From Apostichopus japonicus (Eukaryota; Echinodermata; Holothuroidea; Aspidochirotida; Stichopodidae): a stretch of 64,000 bases of DNA. The notes beneath the pieces are model-generated. The model searched no databases. It was given only the letters and a program-made list of their open reading frames with translations, and was not told the origin of the DNA. Shown piece after piece: positions 1-14,072 of this stretch. A program made the position numbers and the translations under genes. The stretch is from the NCBI RefSeq assembly GCF_037975245.1, contig NC_092581.1, positions 4,831,001-4,895,000 of the forward strand, written 5' to 3'. Position 1 is the stretch's first letter. Every line of letters begins with the position of its first letter.

Positions 1-69
1 TATCAATGAATAATGGGCCGGTCTAGGTGAAGAATGCCCGGGCCGGTTTTAAGACCCAGTCCGCCCCTG
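1..69. mobile_element. Right end of a hAT-like DNA transposon (left end outside window)
   Basis: The stretch ends in cccagtccgcccctg, whose reverse complement CAGGGGCGGACTGGG has the form of a hAT-type terminal inverted repeat (CAGNGG start). The adjacent interior is GC-rich (gggccggt, cccgggcc), unlike the AT-rich sequence that follows. The expected 8-bp target duplication on this side would be ctaggacc (70-77). The other end is not in the window, so this rests on one terminus only. Confidence 0.45.
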
Positions 70-369
70 CTAGGACCCATAGGTGAATGCAGAACACTTC
101 AAAATGTTATACAAGGGGACTGAACCAGACGTATACTTCCACAATTTAACCCCAGCCCTAACTGCATGATTGGTAGTCTGATGTTAAACCTGTTTAATGA
201 ATTCCTCGTCCATGCAGTGCGGTGGCAGTGACTATAAACATATCAGTTGCAGATACAGTACAAGACAGTGACTGTTTCTCTAAAGCACAGTTAAATGTGC
301 TCTGTAATTCTGTAAACCTTGATGGAGTCAAACTTAGGTGACATATTCAGAGTTCTTGTAAATCTTTAC

Positions 370-452
370 CCATTGCCTTCAAAATCCATCTAGCTTCCAT
401 TTCGTTATAAACTACATTGCTCCCGTCCAATAATCCTTCATACTGAGACATA
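370..452 (-). CDS. Candidate internal exon of a minus-strand gene (unknown product)
   Basis: On the minus strand a TATGCAG acceptor is followed by an open stretch reading MSQYEGLLDGSNVVYNEME and continuing to ILKAMG, then a GTAAAG donor. The exon would be 83 nt, entered in phase 2 and left in phase 1. Its residue composition looks protein-like, unlike the surrounding satellite. It lies downstream, in the sense of transcription, of the signal-peptide exon at 2417-2510, but the phases do not join directly, so at least one exon would be missing between them. I do not recognise the family; it could be a chance frame. Confidence 0.25.
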
Positions 453-667
453 CTGCATATACAAGTACAGTATTTACATAACATGTTGATACGCAAAATA
501 CACCAGACACAGTCCAGGGTATTTTCACTTGACATAGTATCACTAAACCAGCATCTTCTCCACTTTCCGTCAAGTTACCAACTTAAATGCAATTTTTGGG
601 TCATTGCTTTCAGCAAAGGAAATTACAATACGTATTCACACCGTTTTCTGATCATATAGGTTTGTTC

Positions 668-1865
668 AATCTTCGGTTTGTTTCCCTCTGCCTAACACAA
701 TGATGTGTATCATGTGAAACATACATAGCTCTATAATTAACGTAATGTTTTGTTTCAGTGAAACATATATAGCTCTATAACTAACACAATGGTTTGTGTC
801 ATGTGAAACATACATAGCTCTATAATTAAAACAATGGTCTGGTGAAACATACATAGCTCTATAATTAACGCAATGTTTTGTTTCAGTGAAACATATATAG
901 CTCTATAACTAACACAATGGTTTGTGTCATGTGAAACATACATAGCTCTATAATTAAAACAATGGTCTGGTGAAACATACATAGCTCTATAATTAACACA
1001 ATGGTTTGTGTCATGTGAAGCATTCATAGCTCTATAATTAAAACAATGGTCTGGTGAAACATACATAGCTCTATAATTAACACAATGGTTTGTGTCATGT
1101 GAAGCATTCATAGCTCTATAATTAAAACAATGGTCTGGTGAAACATACATAGCTCTATAATTAACACAATGGTTTGTGTCATGTGAAACATACAAAGCTC
1201 TATAATTAACACAATGGTTGTTGTCATGTAAAACATACTTAGCTCTATAATTAACACAATGGTTTATGACATGTAAAACACACATAGCTCTATGTTGCCC
1301 ACATCATTTGTTATTTGTGAAACACACATAGTTCCTCAATTAACCGATTCATTTGTATAATGTAAGACAAACATAGTTCTATAACAACCACATGTATTTT
1401 ATGTTTTGAGAAATACACATATATGTATTGCGCAAATAATGAGTATCATGTGAGACATACACAGCTTTATATTGTACACATCAATTGTATGATGTGAAAC
1501 ACAGATAACTCTACATGTTGCCCACATATTTTATATAATGTGAGACATATACAGCTTTATGTTTTACACATCAACTGTATGATGTGAAACACAGATAACT
1601 CTACATGTTGCCCACATATTTTATATAATGTGAGACATACACAGCTTTATGTTGTACACACCAATTGTATGATGTGAAACACAGATAACTCTATATGTTG
1701 CTCACATATTTTATATAATGTGAGACATATACAGCTTTACATTTCCCACATTAGTTTTATCATGCGAGACACGTATAGTTATATCATTACCACATGATAT
1801 ATTGTATGTGATACACATACAGTTATATCATTACCACATGATATATTGTATGTGATATATGTAAA
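668..1865. repeat. Satellite/minisatellite array, 39/44-45-bp then 90-bp units
   Basis: From about 668 to 1290 units built on gtgaaacatacatagctc alternate between a 39-bp and a 44-45-bp form; a composite 84-bp period is visible at 995-1162. From about 1450 to 1760 the array is reorganised into 90-bp units (tgagacata at 1451, 1541, 1631, 1721), and at 1780-1860 it decays into shorter ccacatgatatattgtatgtg repeats. All share the tgtgaaacaca / agctcta core, so they derive from one ancestral motif. Open frames across it are periodic and not genes. Confidence 0.9.
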
Positions 1866-2416
1866 TATAGAGCTACAATGATCAGATCAATTGCATCGTT
1901 TGAAGGATGCCTCTAGGCGTAATTAGACTAATTAATTTTGAAATACGGTTGACTGTGAAAACTCCCGGTACCAGTCTAGATTGTACATCACTCCCACATT
2001 ATCTATTAAAATACGGCCCTTAATGATTTATACATTTAAGTAGTTCGAATACTTTATCTAACACACACACACCATAAATCAAAGCAAAACTCCGTGACCA
2101 AATTCATACTTACTGGTACTAATAACATGCTTACAATGATCTTTCCAATAACAAATGGCGATGGATGTCCTTCATTTTTGTGATGTTCCTTTTTGGTGGT
2201 CAAAAAGAACAAAGGACTGTATCTACTTGAGTATACAGTCTGATAATGTATAAAAACACTGGATTAAAATGACCCCCCCCCCCTCCGACGTCCCTTCCTC
2301 TTGGACCCTCCAACACCCCACCCGAACCCTACAGCAGGTTAAGTATAAAACAGTTAACTCGGATTATACTCTGTGTTTATATAATACAAAGGATGAAGAC
2401 CGGATTAGCTACTTAC

Positions 2417-2510
2417 CGAGTTTTATATCCAATGCTGTAACACTAACCAGCGAGGTATAAACCAGAACCATTGATAACGCTAATGAAACAATCCTGCGTG
2501 TAAGCTCCAT
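2417..2510 (-). CDS. First coding exon with signal peptide, secreted or membrane protein (unknown)
   Basis: A minus-strand ATG at 2510-2508 opens 31 codons beginning MELTRRIVS, followed by a hydrophobic stretch (LALSMVLVY), then TSLVSVTA and LDIKL, and ending at a consensus donor (CTCG followed by GTAAGT, intron starting at 2416). Basic N-terminus, hydrophobic core and small residues before LDIKL form a typical cleavable signal peptide with a cut after about residue 26. The exon leaves one base (phase 1). The rest of the gene would lie to the left, partly or wholly outside the window. The family is unknown. The call rests on the coincidence of signal-peptide pattern and splice donor. Confidence 0.5.
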
Positions 2511-3250
2511 TATGATGTTGTTACGTATGAATCACTTGATCCGATAGAATAGTTGAAAATTCAGAAGAGTTGGAAATTCCGAGAAAAAATGAAATTAATG
2601 AGAAAAAAACACGAAGCTCATCCAATCAAATTATTAAGATATTTCCTTAAGTAAGATTTGTGTCACGTTGGTTGTAGTACTTTCCGAGGCTGGTTAAACA
2701 AATAATTTGTATTCAAACACAAAAGGTATTTGTATTTCGACTCAGATTGCGCGTTTCAAAAACTTTTACAAAACGTTATCTTACGTCCAACCGTTGCAAT
2801 GTTACCGTTACTTTGTATTGATATGTACAAAAGTAGAGACAGTGAGATGGCGAGAGATGGCGAGAGATGGCGAGAGGAGAGAGAGAAAATTAATATTTTT
2901 CTTCCATCTGATATCAGTTTTTTTGTCTCTCAATATTTTTCTCACAAGCGATTAATATCTAATTACAACATTTAGTGTTTGGCATGAAATGCCCTCCGTC
3001 CACACCTTACCACACACAATAAGATAAACGCCTCACTGCCGCGACATTGTCTCGTGTACTGACAGCTATTTGGCTGCCTATATCAGTCAACTACATAAAC
3101 ACGTAAAAGATATGATCGACCAATCAGAAAAGCTTACGCAACGAGAGAGAGAGATAGATCCTTCCAGAGTGTGTGATTGAGAATTGTTGTGTCTCCGTTA
3201 GAGAAATTAATTTCCATTATTGTGTCATCGAAGAGCTTTGTCATTTTGTC
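2511..3250. other. Upstream region of the signal-peptide exon; no gene seen
   Basis: AT-rich sequence with a short tandem gcgagagatg tract near 2850-2880 (three copies of gagatggcga) and gagagagaga near 3143. On the minus strand it would hold the 5' UTR and promoter of the exon at 2417-2510. I see no convincing coding exon here. Confidence 0.4.
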
Positions 3251-3265
3251 TTACGCTTCGTTTAA

Positions 3266-3412
<147 letters not shown>

Positions 3413-3599
3413 TCAAATCGAATACTTATGACCAACGGATATGGTAGTAACTATAAACATATATCTCAGAGAATGAGCGATTATTAATATAGCCTAATAA
3501 TTATATAACATATATATATAATGTACATATTATAGTACATATATATTACATAATAATATGTTATATATAAATATTTAATATAATATTACATGTATTGTT

Positions 3600-5870
3600 C
3601 AAAGTGACAACCCAAATCAAAATGCCAAGTTTAAGAAACTACCTGCATGTACACAGTTATGGTTCTTAAGTCTTATATGTCTTAAGTTATATAGGTCTTA
3701 AGTTATATACAACTGAGTTACATAAGTTATATAGGTTTTAATTTATATACAACTTCGGTTGCATAAGGTATCGTGTGTTGTTCAATTTACCACACCCCTG
3801 ACTCTATATCTTATACGTTGCTCACTTTGTGATATCGACATAAAGACATCCCGTTATCTCAATACGGTAGGATTTATAGCACAGTGTGAGGTAATGATCC
3901 ATTATATAGCGAGTCTTAGTTTGTCTGTGTGTGTGTCTGTTCGAGCGCCTTGGTCCTTTCGGACTAAACAATTAACGATCAATATCCTAAATTGACTTCT
4001 CTTTTTACGCCTATGTAAACGGACGCTACCCAGGATTGAATTTCTCAACTTTTTGATTGCTTGAAAAGAAATTAAAATGGTAGCAGCAACATGGTGTTTG
4101 AGAGACGATGAAAGACCAAGAGATAGTGGTTTTCTATTATATTTTTTTCAATTAAACCAAATCACATTCTACGTATAAAGGTATACAGAACTATTAGGTA
4201 GAAGCTTGAGTCGAGGGTCCTTCGCTAACATGCAAAGGCATGCTTGTTTGAGTAAAGTGTGCTTACTTCTTTTCTCAAAATGTTCAGTTCAATTTAATTA
4301 AAGAAGCCTATACTACTATCGAGCCTACTATATGCTTATGGTTACTGGACTGCACTGTAGTAAAAGATCGTGGAATTATAGTTGTATATGGCTAGAAGGT
4401 GTAAGTTAGATTGTGTAATGAAAAGGACATCAGTGGTTTTGTTTTAATTATCTCCAGGGAGACCAAAAGGTGCTAGTTTCGAGATAGAAGAGGGTGACAT
4501 TTTATAATTATGTGAAGTTGTTAAAATGTTGAAGATATTATTATACTTGCCAACGTTACTAATGTTCATAAGAACTGACATATTTATAATATCTTGTCAT
4601 AAATGGAACTGCGCATGCGTCGATGATACACAACACCCTCAATAGGTCAAACACAATTACGGAATATCATATTCGCCATTTTTCTCAGTATGTTATACAG
4701 GTCCTTCCTCCGTCAAAAGCACATTATACCAGCACCCCCCACCCCCCGGTCAAGACAGATGGGACAGCTCGCGGTCTATGCACTTTGTACAGCTGCCCTC
4801 TCCGAATTTCAACCCCCCCCCTCCCTCAAAACAAGTTGCACAAATCAAATACAGACCAAAACAAAACTAATAATACTTCATATACTAAATTATGAATAGG
4901 CCTTCTTCTCTATATACGTGACTTTCGTTTGCTTCTATGCTGATATATGGTATACCATCTGATGTATATCCCGGTATGCACAAACCTAATTCAAAATCCA
5001 GAATTATAAAACAGGATTATGCATGGCGCACTTTTCTTGAAACCCTTAGATGTACTACCGATATTAATAAAAAATATTTTACAAAATCCCGCATCACATC
5101 TGCCAAAAACTATATAATAATATAATAATAACAATAATAACAATAATAAAAATAATAATATATATATATATATATATATAAATATATAATTAAAATACAT
5201 AAACATACAAAAGGAATCGTTTCGATCGTGAAAAAAGTAACCCTTCTATATACAATTGATATTTTGAATATTTTAATAAAAAGATAACTAGGGGCGCTAG
5301 TTATGTTTCCTGGCTTTCAACTATACTGCGGCGTAATGTTCTAGCAAGGTAATAATCGTACGCCATGTGTTAAATCGGTTTATGTGTTACAAAGGATATG
5401 TAAATAATCTGCTTCTTATGTTGACAATGTAACAATGTAACGATGGACACCACGGGAGATTAAGACACAGTAAATACGATTATCTTATTTCTTTGTGTCG
5501 TTAAAGATGTTTAAACCAGTAAAACACAAAAAAAGCCTTCTATCTGTTAATTGTCTGTACCAGGCTTAACCTTACAGCAATTTCGTGGCGAAGAGTTTGA
5601 TGGTCTATCCTGATTTGCATATACGGCTCCGGGCGCAGTCTTTTTTATTGTCATCAAGAAAATGCGCGTGGAAACCGTTATCGTAAACTAAGGCCGTTTA
5701 AGAGGCAGACTACCTCGCTCATTAGGAGACAATGGAACAATGTGAGAATGTGGAGGGTGTTAACGTATATCGCAGTGAATAACTTTCAGTGATATAACTG
5801 TATCGTTAACGGTCTTGTTCTATGAATGAAAATTGAAACTGGTTTTCGCATGAGAATAAATATCAAACTT
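3600..5870. other. Gene-poor AT-rich stretch
   Basis: No exon with both splice signals and a protein-like frame was found. Local features are a four-fold aagttatata/ggtctta repeat at 3666-3745, a pyrimidine/C-rich patch at 4730-4815, an ataataacaat repeat at 5115-5160 passing into (TA)n at 5158-5180, and otherwise unique sequence. Confidence 0.4.
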
Positions 5871-5885
5871 ATATATCAATATAGG

Positions 5886-6225
5886 CAGGGGGTAGGAGCC
5901 GGGGAGGGGGGTACTGGGGGCACGTCCCCCCCACACACACACTTTTTCCAACATAGCAAATGTGCCCTACTGGCAAATAAAATGTGCCCCTTTGATGAAG
6001 AACTGTGGATATCTTGGATATCTTAAGCCTTTGTTAATTTTAATATTTTATTTTAATTATTCACGTCCACCATAATAGTATTGATAGCATACTAACACAT
6101 ATATATTTAAGTGATATGGCCGGTGTGTATCGGTTTTTTAGCATAACGACTGGTGGTTGGGGAATAAGAAAGTGCCCCTCTAATGTTGCCCCCCCCCCAC
6201 TTTTTGGAAGCTTCCTACCCCCCTG
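5886..6225. mobile_element. hAT-type MITE, 340 bp, 8-bp TSD aatatagg
   Basis: Left terminus CAGGGGGTAGGAGCC at 5886; right terminus ends ...CTACCCCCCTG at 6225, an inverted repeat of the left end. The flanks carry a perfect 8-bp direct repeat aatatagg at 5878-5885 and 6226-6233. The interior has G-runs near the left end and C-runs near the right end, as in the other short elements of this window, and no transposase. An 8-bp duplication with CAGGG termini fits hAT superfamily non-autonomous elements. Confidence 0.88.
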
Positions 6226-6233
6226 AATATAGG

Positions 6234-9018
6234 CTTTTCTATTTCGCCTATATCTTGTGACACAGGACTTGTATTCCCAAAGATCACCGCTCCGATTCCA
6301 TGTGTAGTCAATTATGCAACATTTATATTTGGGTTGATTGTACAAGGCGATGTATCAATTATTTATAAAACAAGAGGGGGAAGAACAAGGATGAAGGTTA
6401 CGAAAAGAATACAAAATTCTACTGAGTTGTATATAGATAAAAAAAAAATTACATTCACTTCCACGCAACAAGATATACAACTAACACACATAACGCTATT
6501 CTTGCATAATCACCCCAATTGCAACAGAGGGAGCACCACATCGTAACGTACACACAACAAGATACACAAAATTCATAACGCACAACCCAATATCACACAC
6601 ACACACACTGTGTACACATAACCCACTTCTCATTCCGCTCAGCAAATCCAATGATGCTATATTCTACATAATCTACATATATCTATATGTATTTTCGAAT
6701 TAACAACAGCAGTAACCCCCCCCCCCCCCCCAACTAAAATATGCCTAAATGCGCTCTATTTTAGTTATATGCGTCCATTTTTGCATATCGCTTTTAAACT
6801 CGTAAATCAAGTTCACACTCTTTCTTTAACCTATGGCTACTTTCTCGCGTCCCTCGTTGCCTCGTTGGCTCTTGTCGACTGTCGGTTGGGTCATATGGGA
6901 AATATTCGTAACATATCTCTTCTGTAACTAAATAAGGGAACAATTATGGACAAAACGAGGCTCCAGGTTTGTCTTCAAGTTTTTTTTCTCGATTTGTTTA
7001 TCAGGAAGAGAGATGTTAAAGCATCATCCTTTAATTGTCCAGTCTCTGTCCATGCACTTAACATTCACCCGAAATCCATGCCGAAGCCACAGAGACATGA
7101 AGGGAGTACGTGTGTGGGGCGGGGGGGGGGTAGGGGATGGGTGAGGGAGGGCTAGACTTGCTCCGACACTACACAAAATTTCGTTGCACCATTAATGTTC
7201 CCTCCTCCTTCCTTCGACAGAATCACATTATATACCAAAAGCAACGGAAACATGAAGTGGTTCTCCTGATTTCGTTTCACACGAAATACAATGAGCAATA
7301 TGAAAGGAGTGAGATGAGAATATTATGGATTTTACATCATGACCCACTCCACCACCCCCTACACCCACCTGAACCCATCACCTCCTCGTCCGGTACTACT
7401 TAATACACTTCATGTCGAAGTCCGAAACTCTATTAACAATAACATTATTACGCAATACTTAAAGATTCACAACAACAACAGCTTGGCTAAATAATTAGCA
7501 TCAAATTATTTCAACACGCCAAGCAATCAATAAAATACTTGAGGGCGCTTTCCCAGATCGTAGTGCTGTGACATGATATACCGTGAACCTTTTATCCTAT
7601 ACCAGTATACTGCTTTAAAGTCACGTGGTGAACAAACGATCAAACACAGCAAGAAAACAACTTATGACAAGATTTGAAAAATGAAAATATTACCCAACTT
7701 GATGCAAACATTTTGTCCACTACAAATTATAGCCAATTCATTAAGGTAGCAGCGAATACCAATATATGATCGAAGGAAAGGAGAATTATACAACCCAAAA
7801 CGTGGAAGAAAAAGAAAATTGTTACAATGTTATCAAGAAAGAGTCATATTCTATAATTATTCTCGGTAGGTGAATCTAAAAACAGTTGGTTGTAACGGAT
7901 GTAATTTGATTATTTACTTAGATCGGACTGTTTGCGAATGATGTCTTGAAAAAATAAGTTTATGTTTTCTCACTGTTACTCGGGACGATGGAATAGGAAT
8001 GGCATGCGGGCTGTGAGGCGGTGGAGGGGGAGGGGCACAGATCTAGAGGAGCAGCGGGAGATCCTGAATTTTGAGGGGCATGTCAGATATAAGTCCTGAT
8101 AAAATGAAATATCTGCTAATTCCATTCCACAAATGGGAGCATTTTAATGTTCACAGTGTTTATTTACAAATAACGTTTAAAATTTCAACAAAACCGCACT
8201 TGCACCTTATCAATAGGGTACTTTTTCATTACAAATGTGGGGGAAGATGTATATATTAGTTTTCATTAACAAAGAGCGCACTTCTGGTTTATGACAAATC
8301 GGCACTTATTATTTGATGAAATAATGAATGTCAAGTAACCCTAAATGTAAGCTTGGAAAACACGTACCAGAAATTGGCGACCAAAATTGAAATTTTAAAT
8401 AAGATCCATGTTGTTTGTTAGTTAATGCAGAGGTTGCTGACAATATGTCACAGACACGAGTGAAGTGATAATTTCGTCATGAAATTACATAATAACCGAA
8501 AGAGGGAGAAAAATGTAACATGGGTCTAACCTAGCGGCAACGAACTTCCATCGCGGTATATTTGCTCTCCAGTATTGACCATAATTTAACTTTCTAGCAA
8601 ATTTTGGGTCAATAATGTTGACTTGTTAAAGAAGTTAGGTATATAGACAGACAGTGAGGAGCTACTCTAATGGCATCCATGGTGTGGGGTGGGGTGGCGT
8701 GGGTTGGTGGTTGGGTGGGGTGGGGGGAAGGCGCGGATGCCTCATGGGGTCATGATATATCATGGCGTGAACACTAATTAATAACAGGGGAGTATGAATA
8801 TATAAATGATGTCAGAAATATCGGGAAAAAACTGCACCAAAGCATGGCAGAAGGACAATCACAAAACGTATCATTATTGTATCGGTTTTTGTACTCATAC
8901 AGCTTGTACTCAAGACAGTTTTGAAATCTGACTATACATATACTATACTGTAAGATTAAGTACCTGTGCGAGAACTCCCTTTTACAGCCTTGTATACTCG
9001 TACTCGATTTCATATATA
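6234..9018. other. Gene-poor stretch with CA-rich, C- and G-runs
   Basis: Contains CA-rich sequence (6490-6610), a C-run at 6717-6732, a G-run at 7118-7130, CA-rich ccaccccctacaccc at 7340-7375 and a TGGGG-rich patch at 8678-8735. No frame shows recognisable protein features or paired splice sites. Confidence 0.4.
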
Positions 9019-9026
9019 CTTTATAC

Positions 9027-9398
9027 CAGAGTTTCCCTAACTTAATCCCCCAATGAACCTCCTGTGGATGACAGAGTTGTCAACGAACCCCCAACTTATT
9101 GAGACACGATCTGAGTCATTATTATACTATAATACGCATAACAGCCTGTGTCTGTTTCATAATTCAGTTATTTATCACATGCACGGTACGATACTACTAT
9201 GGCAACATATGCGTACGGAACGCAAAAAAGAGTTTGTCGATAGGTACGACTTTTATACATTACTAAATTATATGATAAATCAGATTTTAGTTCAACGAAA
9301 AGTACTCTAGTTTTGACTTTCAGAAACGTCTCACGAACCCCCTGGGATGGACTCAAGCACCCCCTGGGGGTTCATGCACCCTAGTTAGGGAACCCCTG
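9027..9398. mobile_element. hAT-type MITE, 372 bp, 8-bp TSD ctttatac
   Basis: Left terminus CAGAGTTTCCCTAACTTA; right terminus reads TAGTTAGGGAACCCCTG, whose reverse complement starts CAGGGGTTCCCTAACTA. A perfect 8-bp direct repeat ctttatac flanks it (9019-9026 and 9399-9406). The right subterminal region holds a palindromic cccccTGGGGG. Short open frames inside it are incidental. Confidence 0.9.
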
Positions 9399-9406
9399 CT
9401 TTATAC

Positions 9407-10640
9407 CAATGGGAATTCTTTTTGTTCTCGTACTTATGTTGTGGCACTTGTACTTATGTTGTGGTACTCGTATTACAAGTATGACAATATCAACATTACT
9501 ACAAAACGAATATGTTATAATTACACGTAGGGTAGGTTACGTACGGTTATGCGGTATGTAGCCTAGTTATCATCATGTCATACTATGAAATGTCTTTCAA
9601 CTTGTTTTGTTTCTATTCTTAACACTCTTGAATCAAGACTTGGTGCTATAAACTAATATCGGTCGTGTTTTAGCGGTTATAATCCGACATGCAGTCTAAA
9701 CTGAACTGTCAATGTCCGATGACGTAATTTAGAAAGGCGACATCACGTGATATATAGTAACAGATAAAAGACGCTTTCGGTAATGCCGTGTGTACTACTA
9801 GTTCTGTCACATTATGAAATATGATCGTGTATTTAATGGACTGATTTATTAATAATTCCTCCATTAAAAAGTGTCGTAGTCGTTCCGCAGCGTTTTCGGT
9901 TATATCTGAGTTTTACAACTGTTGTTTTATCATTATGACATCATGTATATGTGCAATTTGCCTAAGGTGATGGGGTATTGCACTTATTCTGTCGTTTTCT
10001 GGCAATGTTTGTCAAGATCTGTACCAAATGAACAGTTAAATCAGGGATCTGGAGTACACCGCTACAGTTTAACATAATCGTAGTCTCTTCACAGCGGTTT
10101 GAGACATATTGGACAGTTCAGTTAGACATGTATAGTGGTCATTAGCGATAAGTGTGGCAGATCACCGTATATCACCACATGGTAGGATATGGATAGGCGA
10201 CAGTGATTGTGTCATAAGATGCTTTGTCAAATTGGACAGAATAACGTTGAACTTTGGAGGATTTGACTTTGCAAATTTGTTCACGGAATTTATGCCTCTC
10301 TCTGTGCGTCAGATTTGGCAGATGTAAGTCAGTGGCGGTGATGACATTAATTGTCCATTAATTGTCCTAAAACATTGAGTTCGAGTCACTCCAAGATTAA
10401 TGTATGTCGTCCAGTTACAGAGTTGTTGACAATTGACAATTCATTATCATGGACGTTAAAATATGAATCTAAGAGACTGACTTCGGTCAGCTTGCGGCTT
10501 TGATAAGCCAATGATGGCTTCTTCACGAGTTCCTGCTAGTAGTAGGATCTAAAATACATACATACAATACATACATTCCCTCGATTTTGTAATAAAACAT
10601 AAGAGACCAACTTTGATAGACCAAACAGAAAGGGGAAGAC
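9407..10640. other. Unique sequence, no gene identified
   Basis: AT-rich, partly CpG-containing single-copy sequence. A short tgtggcacttgtacttatgt duplication occurs at 9436-9470. No exon with recognisable content was found. Confidence 0.35.
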
Positions 10641-10674
10641 GACACCATGACGAAGAGGGGAGGGTGGTGATAAT

Positions 10675-10758
10675 GCAGATAGTGCGGCCTGTGGTGGTCT
10701 GTGGTGGTCTGAGTCACAGACAGACAGGCAGACAGATTGACAGACAGACAGACAAATA
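10675..10758. repeat. Short GTGGTCT and CAGA-type tandem repeats
   Basis: Three ctgtggtggt-type copies (10688-10712) run into a CAGA/GACA-rich tract (gacagacaggcagacag and on) ending near 10756. Confidence 0.75.
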
Positions 10759-11139
10759 TAGAGGTCTTCTTTGATCGAAGTTCGTTCGTGATTTCCTTTG
10801 TCTAATTCACAGCAAAATCGACAACTGAAAACTGAATGACGTTTACCTGATGTGGAGAAGGTCAAGAAGAAGAAGACTCGATTTGACGAGGGCGAAGTGA
10901 AACGAAATAGGGACACGTGGACGCTGTTGAAATCAGCTTTCTCAGTTCGATCAACAATTTTACCAAAAACAAGCCAAACTTACTCAAAACCAGATTGGAA
11001 TTGATCAAACTAAGCTGTATTCAAAAGTTTTATAGAAGAATTTACGGTGAATACAATACTTATTACTAAAGCATAGATATATGATCAAACATAAGGAAAA
11101 AACAACAACTTTGAAAGCCGTTAACATAAGAACAAAATA

Positions 11140-11845
<706 letters not shown>

Positions 11846-12359
11846 ATATATATAACTCCGCTGTCTCCCAGTGGTACTCCGTGTACTTGGTTATGCTTGA
11901 CAGGACCCGGGGCGGAATCTGGATGGGAATGGGAGCGAGGATTGCATGCGCTTTACTTACCCTTACTTACATGGGAACCATTGTTTTTTATTAGTATAAG
12001 TTTCATGCTGATTGACAGTACTTTAACATGTGTTTTTTTCACAGTGACGACCAATTTTTTTTTACTTGGGAGTTGCCGCTTGTTGTGGCGTTTTAAGGAA
12101 CTAATAAGACCGTGACAGGACACACGTAACCACACTGTAAACATTAGTTAGTCACGAATGGCAAAAATCTAGTCACAGTGACTAGAGTTAGCTAGTCATT
12201 ACCAATTCGTTAGTTGCAGACCAATTTGCATGGTCGTTCGACTAACATAAATTAGTCACATAAATTTGTACGAACTTTGTTGACACTCACTATGCATGTC
12301 ATGTATGTAAGCGTGACGAGAATATTCTAGTCTTCTGTTTGTTTACTTTCTATAACCTT

Positions 12360-12600
12360 CAGCTTTGACCAATGACGTCATTATTTTTATCCAATCATCG
12401 TACCGTAGAATACCGTATGCTCAGCTGATCAGAGATCAAAAATTCAGACGACGGCCGGCGATTACATGTATACTGTATGCACGTACGTGGTACGTCGTAC
12501 GTCGTACATTGCGGCCATTGCCTAACTGCACATAGAACAGGGCCATCAACAAAATAAGAAGATTCTTAATCATTTAACAAATTGTCAGAAGCAGTTTCAA
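12360..12600 (+). promoter_or_regulatory. Promoter-like region inside the inverted-repeat element
   Basis: It contains ccaatgacgtcatt at 12369-12382 (a CCAAT box overlapping a palindromic TGACGTCA CRE/ATF site), a second ccaatcat and a CpG-containing gtacgtcgtacgtcgtac repeat near 12490-12506, just upstream of the ATG at 12602 that leads into a GTAAGT donor. Inference from motifs only. Confidence 0.35.
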
Positions 12601-12601
12601 A

Positions 12602-12615
12602 ATGTCGTCAGTTAG
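12602..12615 (+). CDS. Mini-exon 1 of a candidate 47-aa spliced ORF in the element
   Basis: ATGTCGTCAGTTAG followed by a consensus GTAAGT donor. It encodes MSSV plus two bases (phase 2). The next phase-compatible exon is at 14073. Confidence 0.4.
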
Positions 12616-14072
12616 GTAAGTTCAATCACAACTGAAATTCTAATAAATAATAATTGACACAATTGACATATTGTTCAAGGAAGGTTTGAATATCCGCGAT
12701 ATGTTTGGCTGGAAAGTATGGGTAAAATTATAACGTTAGGCCTTAGTAAGCAAAACTGTTGCTAACGCTAGGACGAAGCTAGGCTAGGAGTTTAGTCTAC
12801 CTAGTGTAGCCCACATGCGCTCGTAGATGTATAGTACTATAGTAGCAGTAATACACACTTATAATGACATATTTTATATAAATGTGTATTATTAGCTAGT
12901 ATACTAGGCCTATATTCTATAATGTTACGAGCGCCTGTGGTGTAGGCTAGCATACGTCAAGTTTCTAGACACTTCGTCGACCACCAACCCGGTCTGCATT
13001 TCGTGCACTCTACTGAAGATCTTCGGCGTGGTACTTACCTTCTGCTCTTGTAGGCTAAAGTACATGGTATTCATATTTTAGGTTATTTTTGCTAAAGTTG
13101 GAAGTACCTGGTGTTTAACTAAGGACAAAACTCAGTTTCAATGCATGAAATACCCATAATGTTGTTAGCTTAGGCCTAGGCCTCAGGTTCATAGTGGCGC
13201 TATGTAAGTATCCTACTTCCTAGACCAAGTCTACACCAGCTGTAGCACAATGTTGTAGGGTTCTGTATCCTAAGTGGAGTGGCTGCTGAGTGCTAATACC
13301 CTTGACAGAGAATGTTTTGAGTCTTATTTAGCAAATAATCCACAAAGGTATGCATTTTCTGCTCCTGCATATGTGTATCAAGGAGTTTTGAGCCTACTCA
13401 GCCTATCATTAATTTTCTGTTGTTTGTCAATTTTCAGAGAAAATTGATGTGCCAAGTCCTCAGCATTCACAGCTATATACTTTGAAGGTTGTGGTATCAA
13501 TGGACTCAACTGGTTAGATGAGGTAACAACAAATTCCAAACAACTCTGACAGCAGAAATAGATATCCTGATACTTCCATGGGAGATCTACTGTAGTAACT
13601 ATAGGAACCAGTGCTTGCCACCCATGGAGAATAAGGTAATTTGACGTTGTTGTTCTTTGACAAGCAACAAATTTGAACGTTTTATCACAAATTATGCCCC
13701 CTATTTACCTCTTGTCCCCTATACCTGTCTTTAATACATTGTAACAACCTATGCATAAACCTTTAAATGGACTTGATATGCTATTGAGGTGAACTGTGTA
13801 TTTAGATAGCATTTTAGTAAGCTTTCCTTTAGACTACTGTACATACTGTTACAGTTAGGCTGTGGTTTACAAATCCCAATGATACAGTTTTGGAAAAGAA
13901 CACCTTCAATTCTATTCGCTTATTCTAAGTAACTTAACAGTTGCACTGGAGTGACAGGCAATATCAGTTTAATATGTTTCAAACAGTTCAGGAATACATT
14001 GGGGTATGTCCTGTAGGTCAGTTTGGGAGGAATCAGCTGAGCTAAACAAAAGTAGTTTTCATCACATTTCAG

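Noticed and set aside
755-1285. 176-residue minus-strand open frame with NHCVNYRAMYVS repeats
   Set aside because: It is the translation of the 39/45-bp satellite; frame openness follows from the repeat unit.
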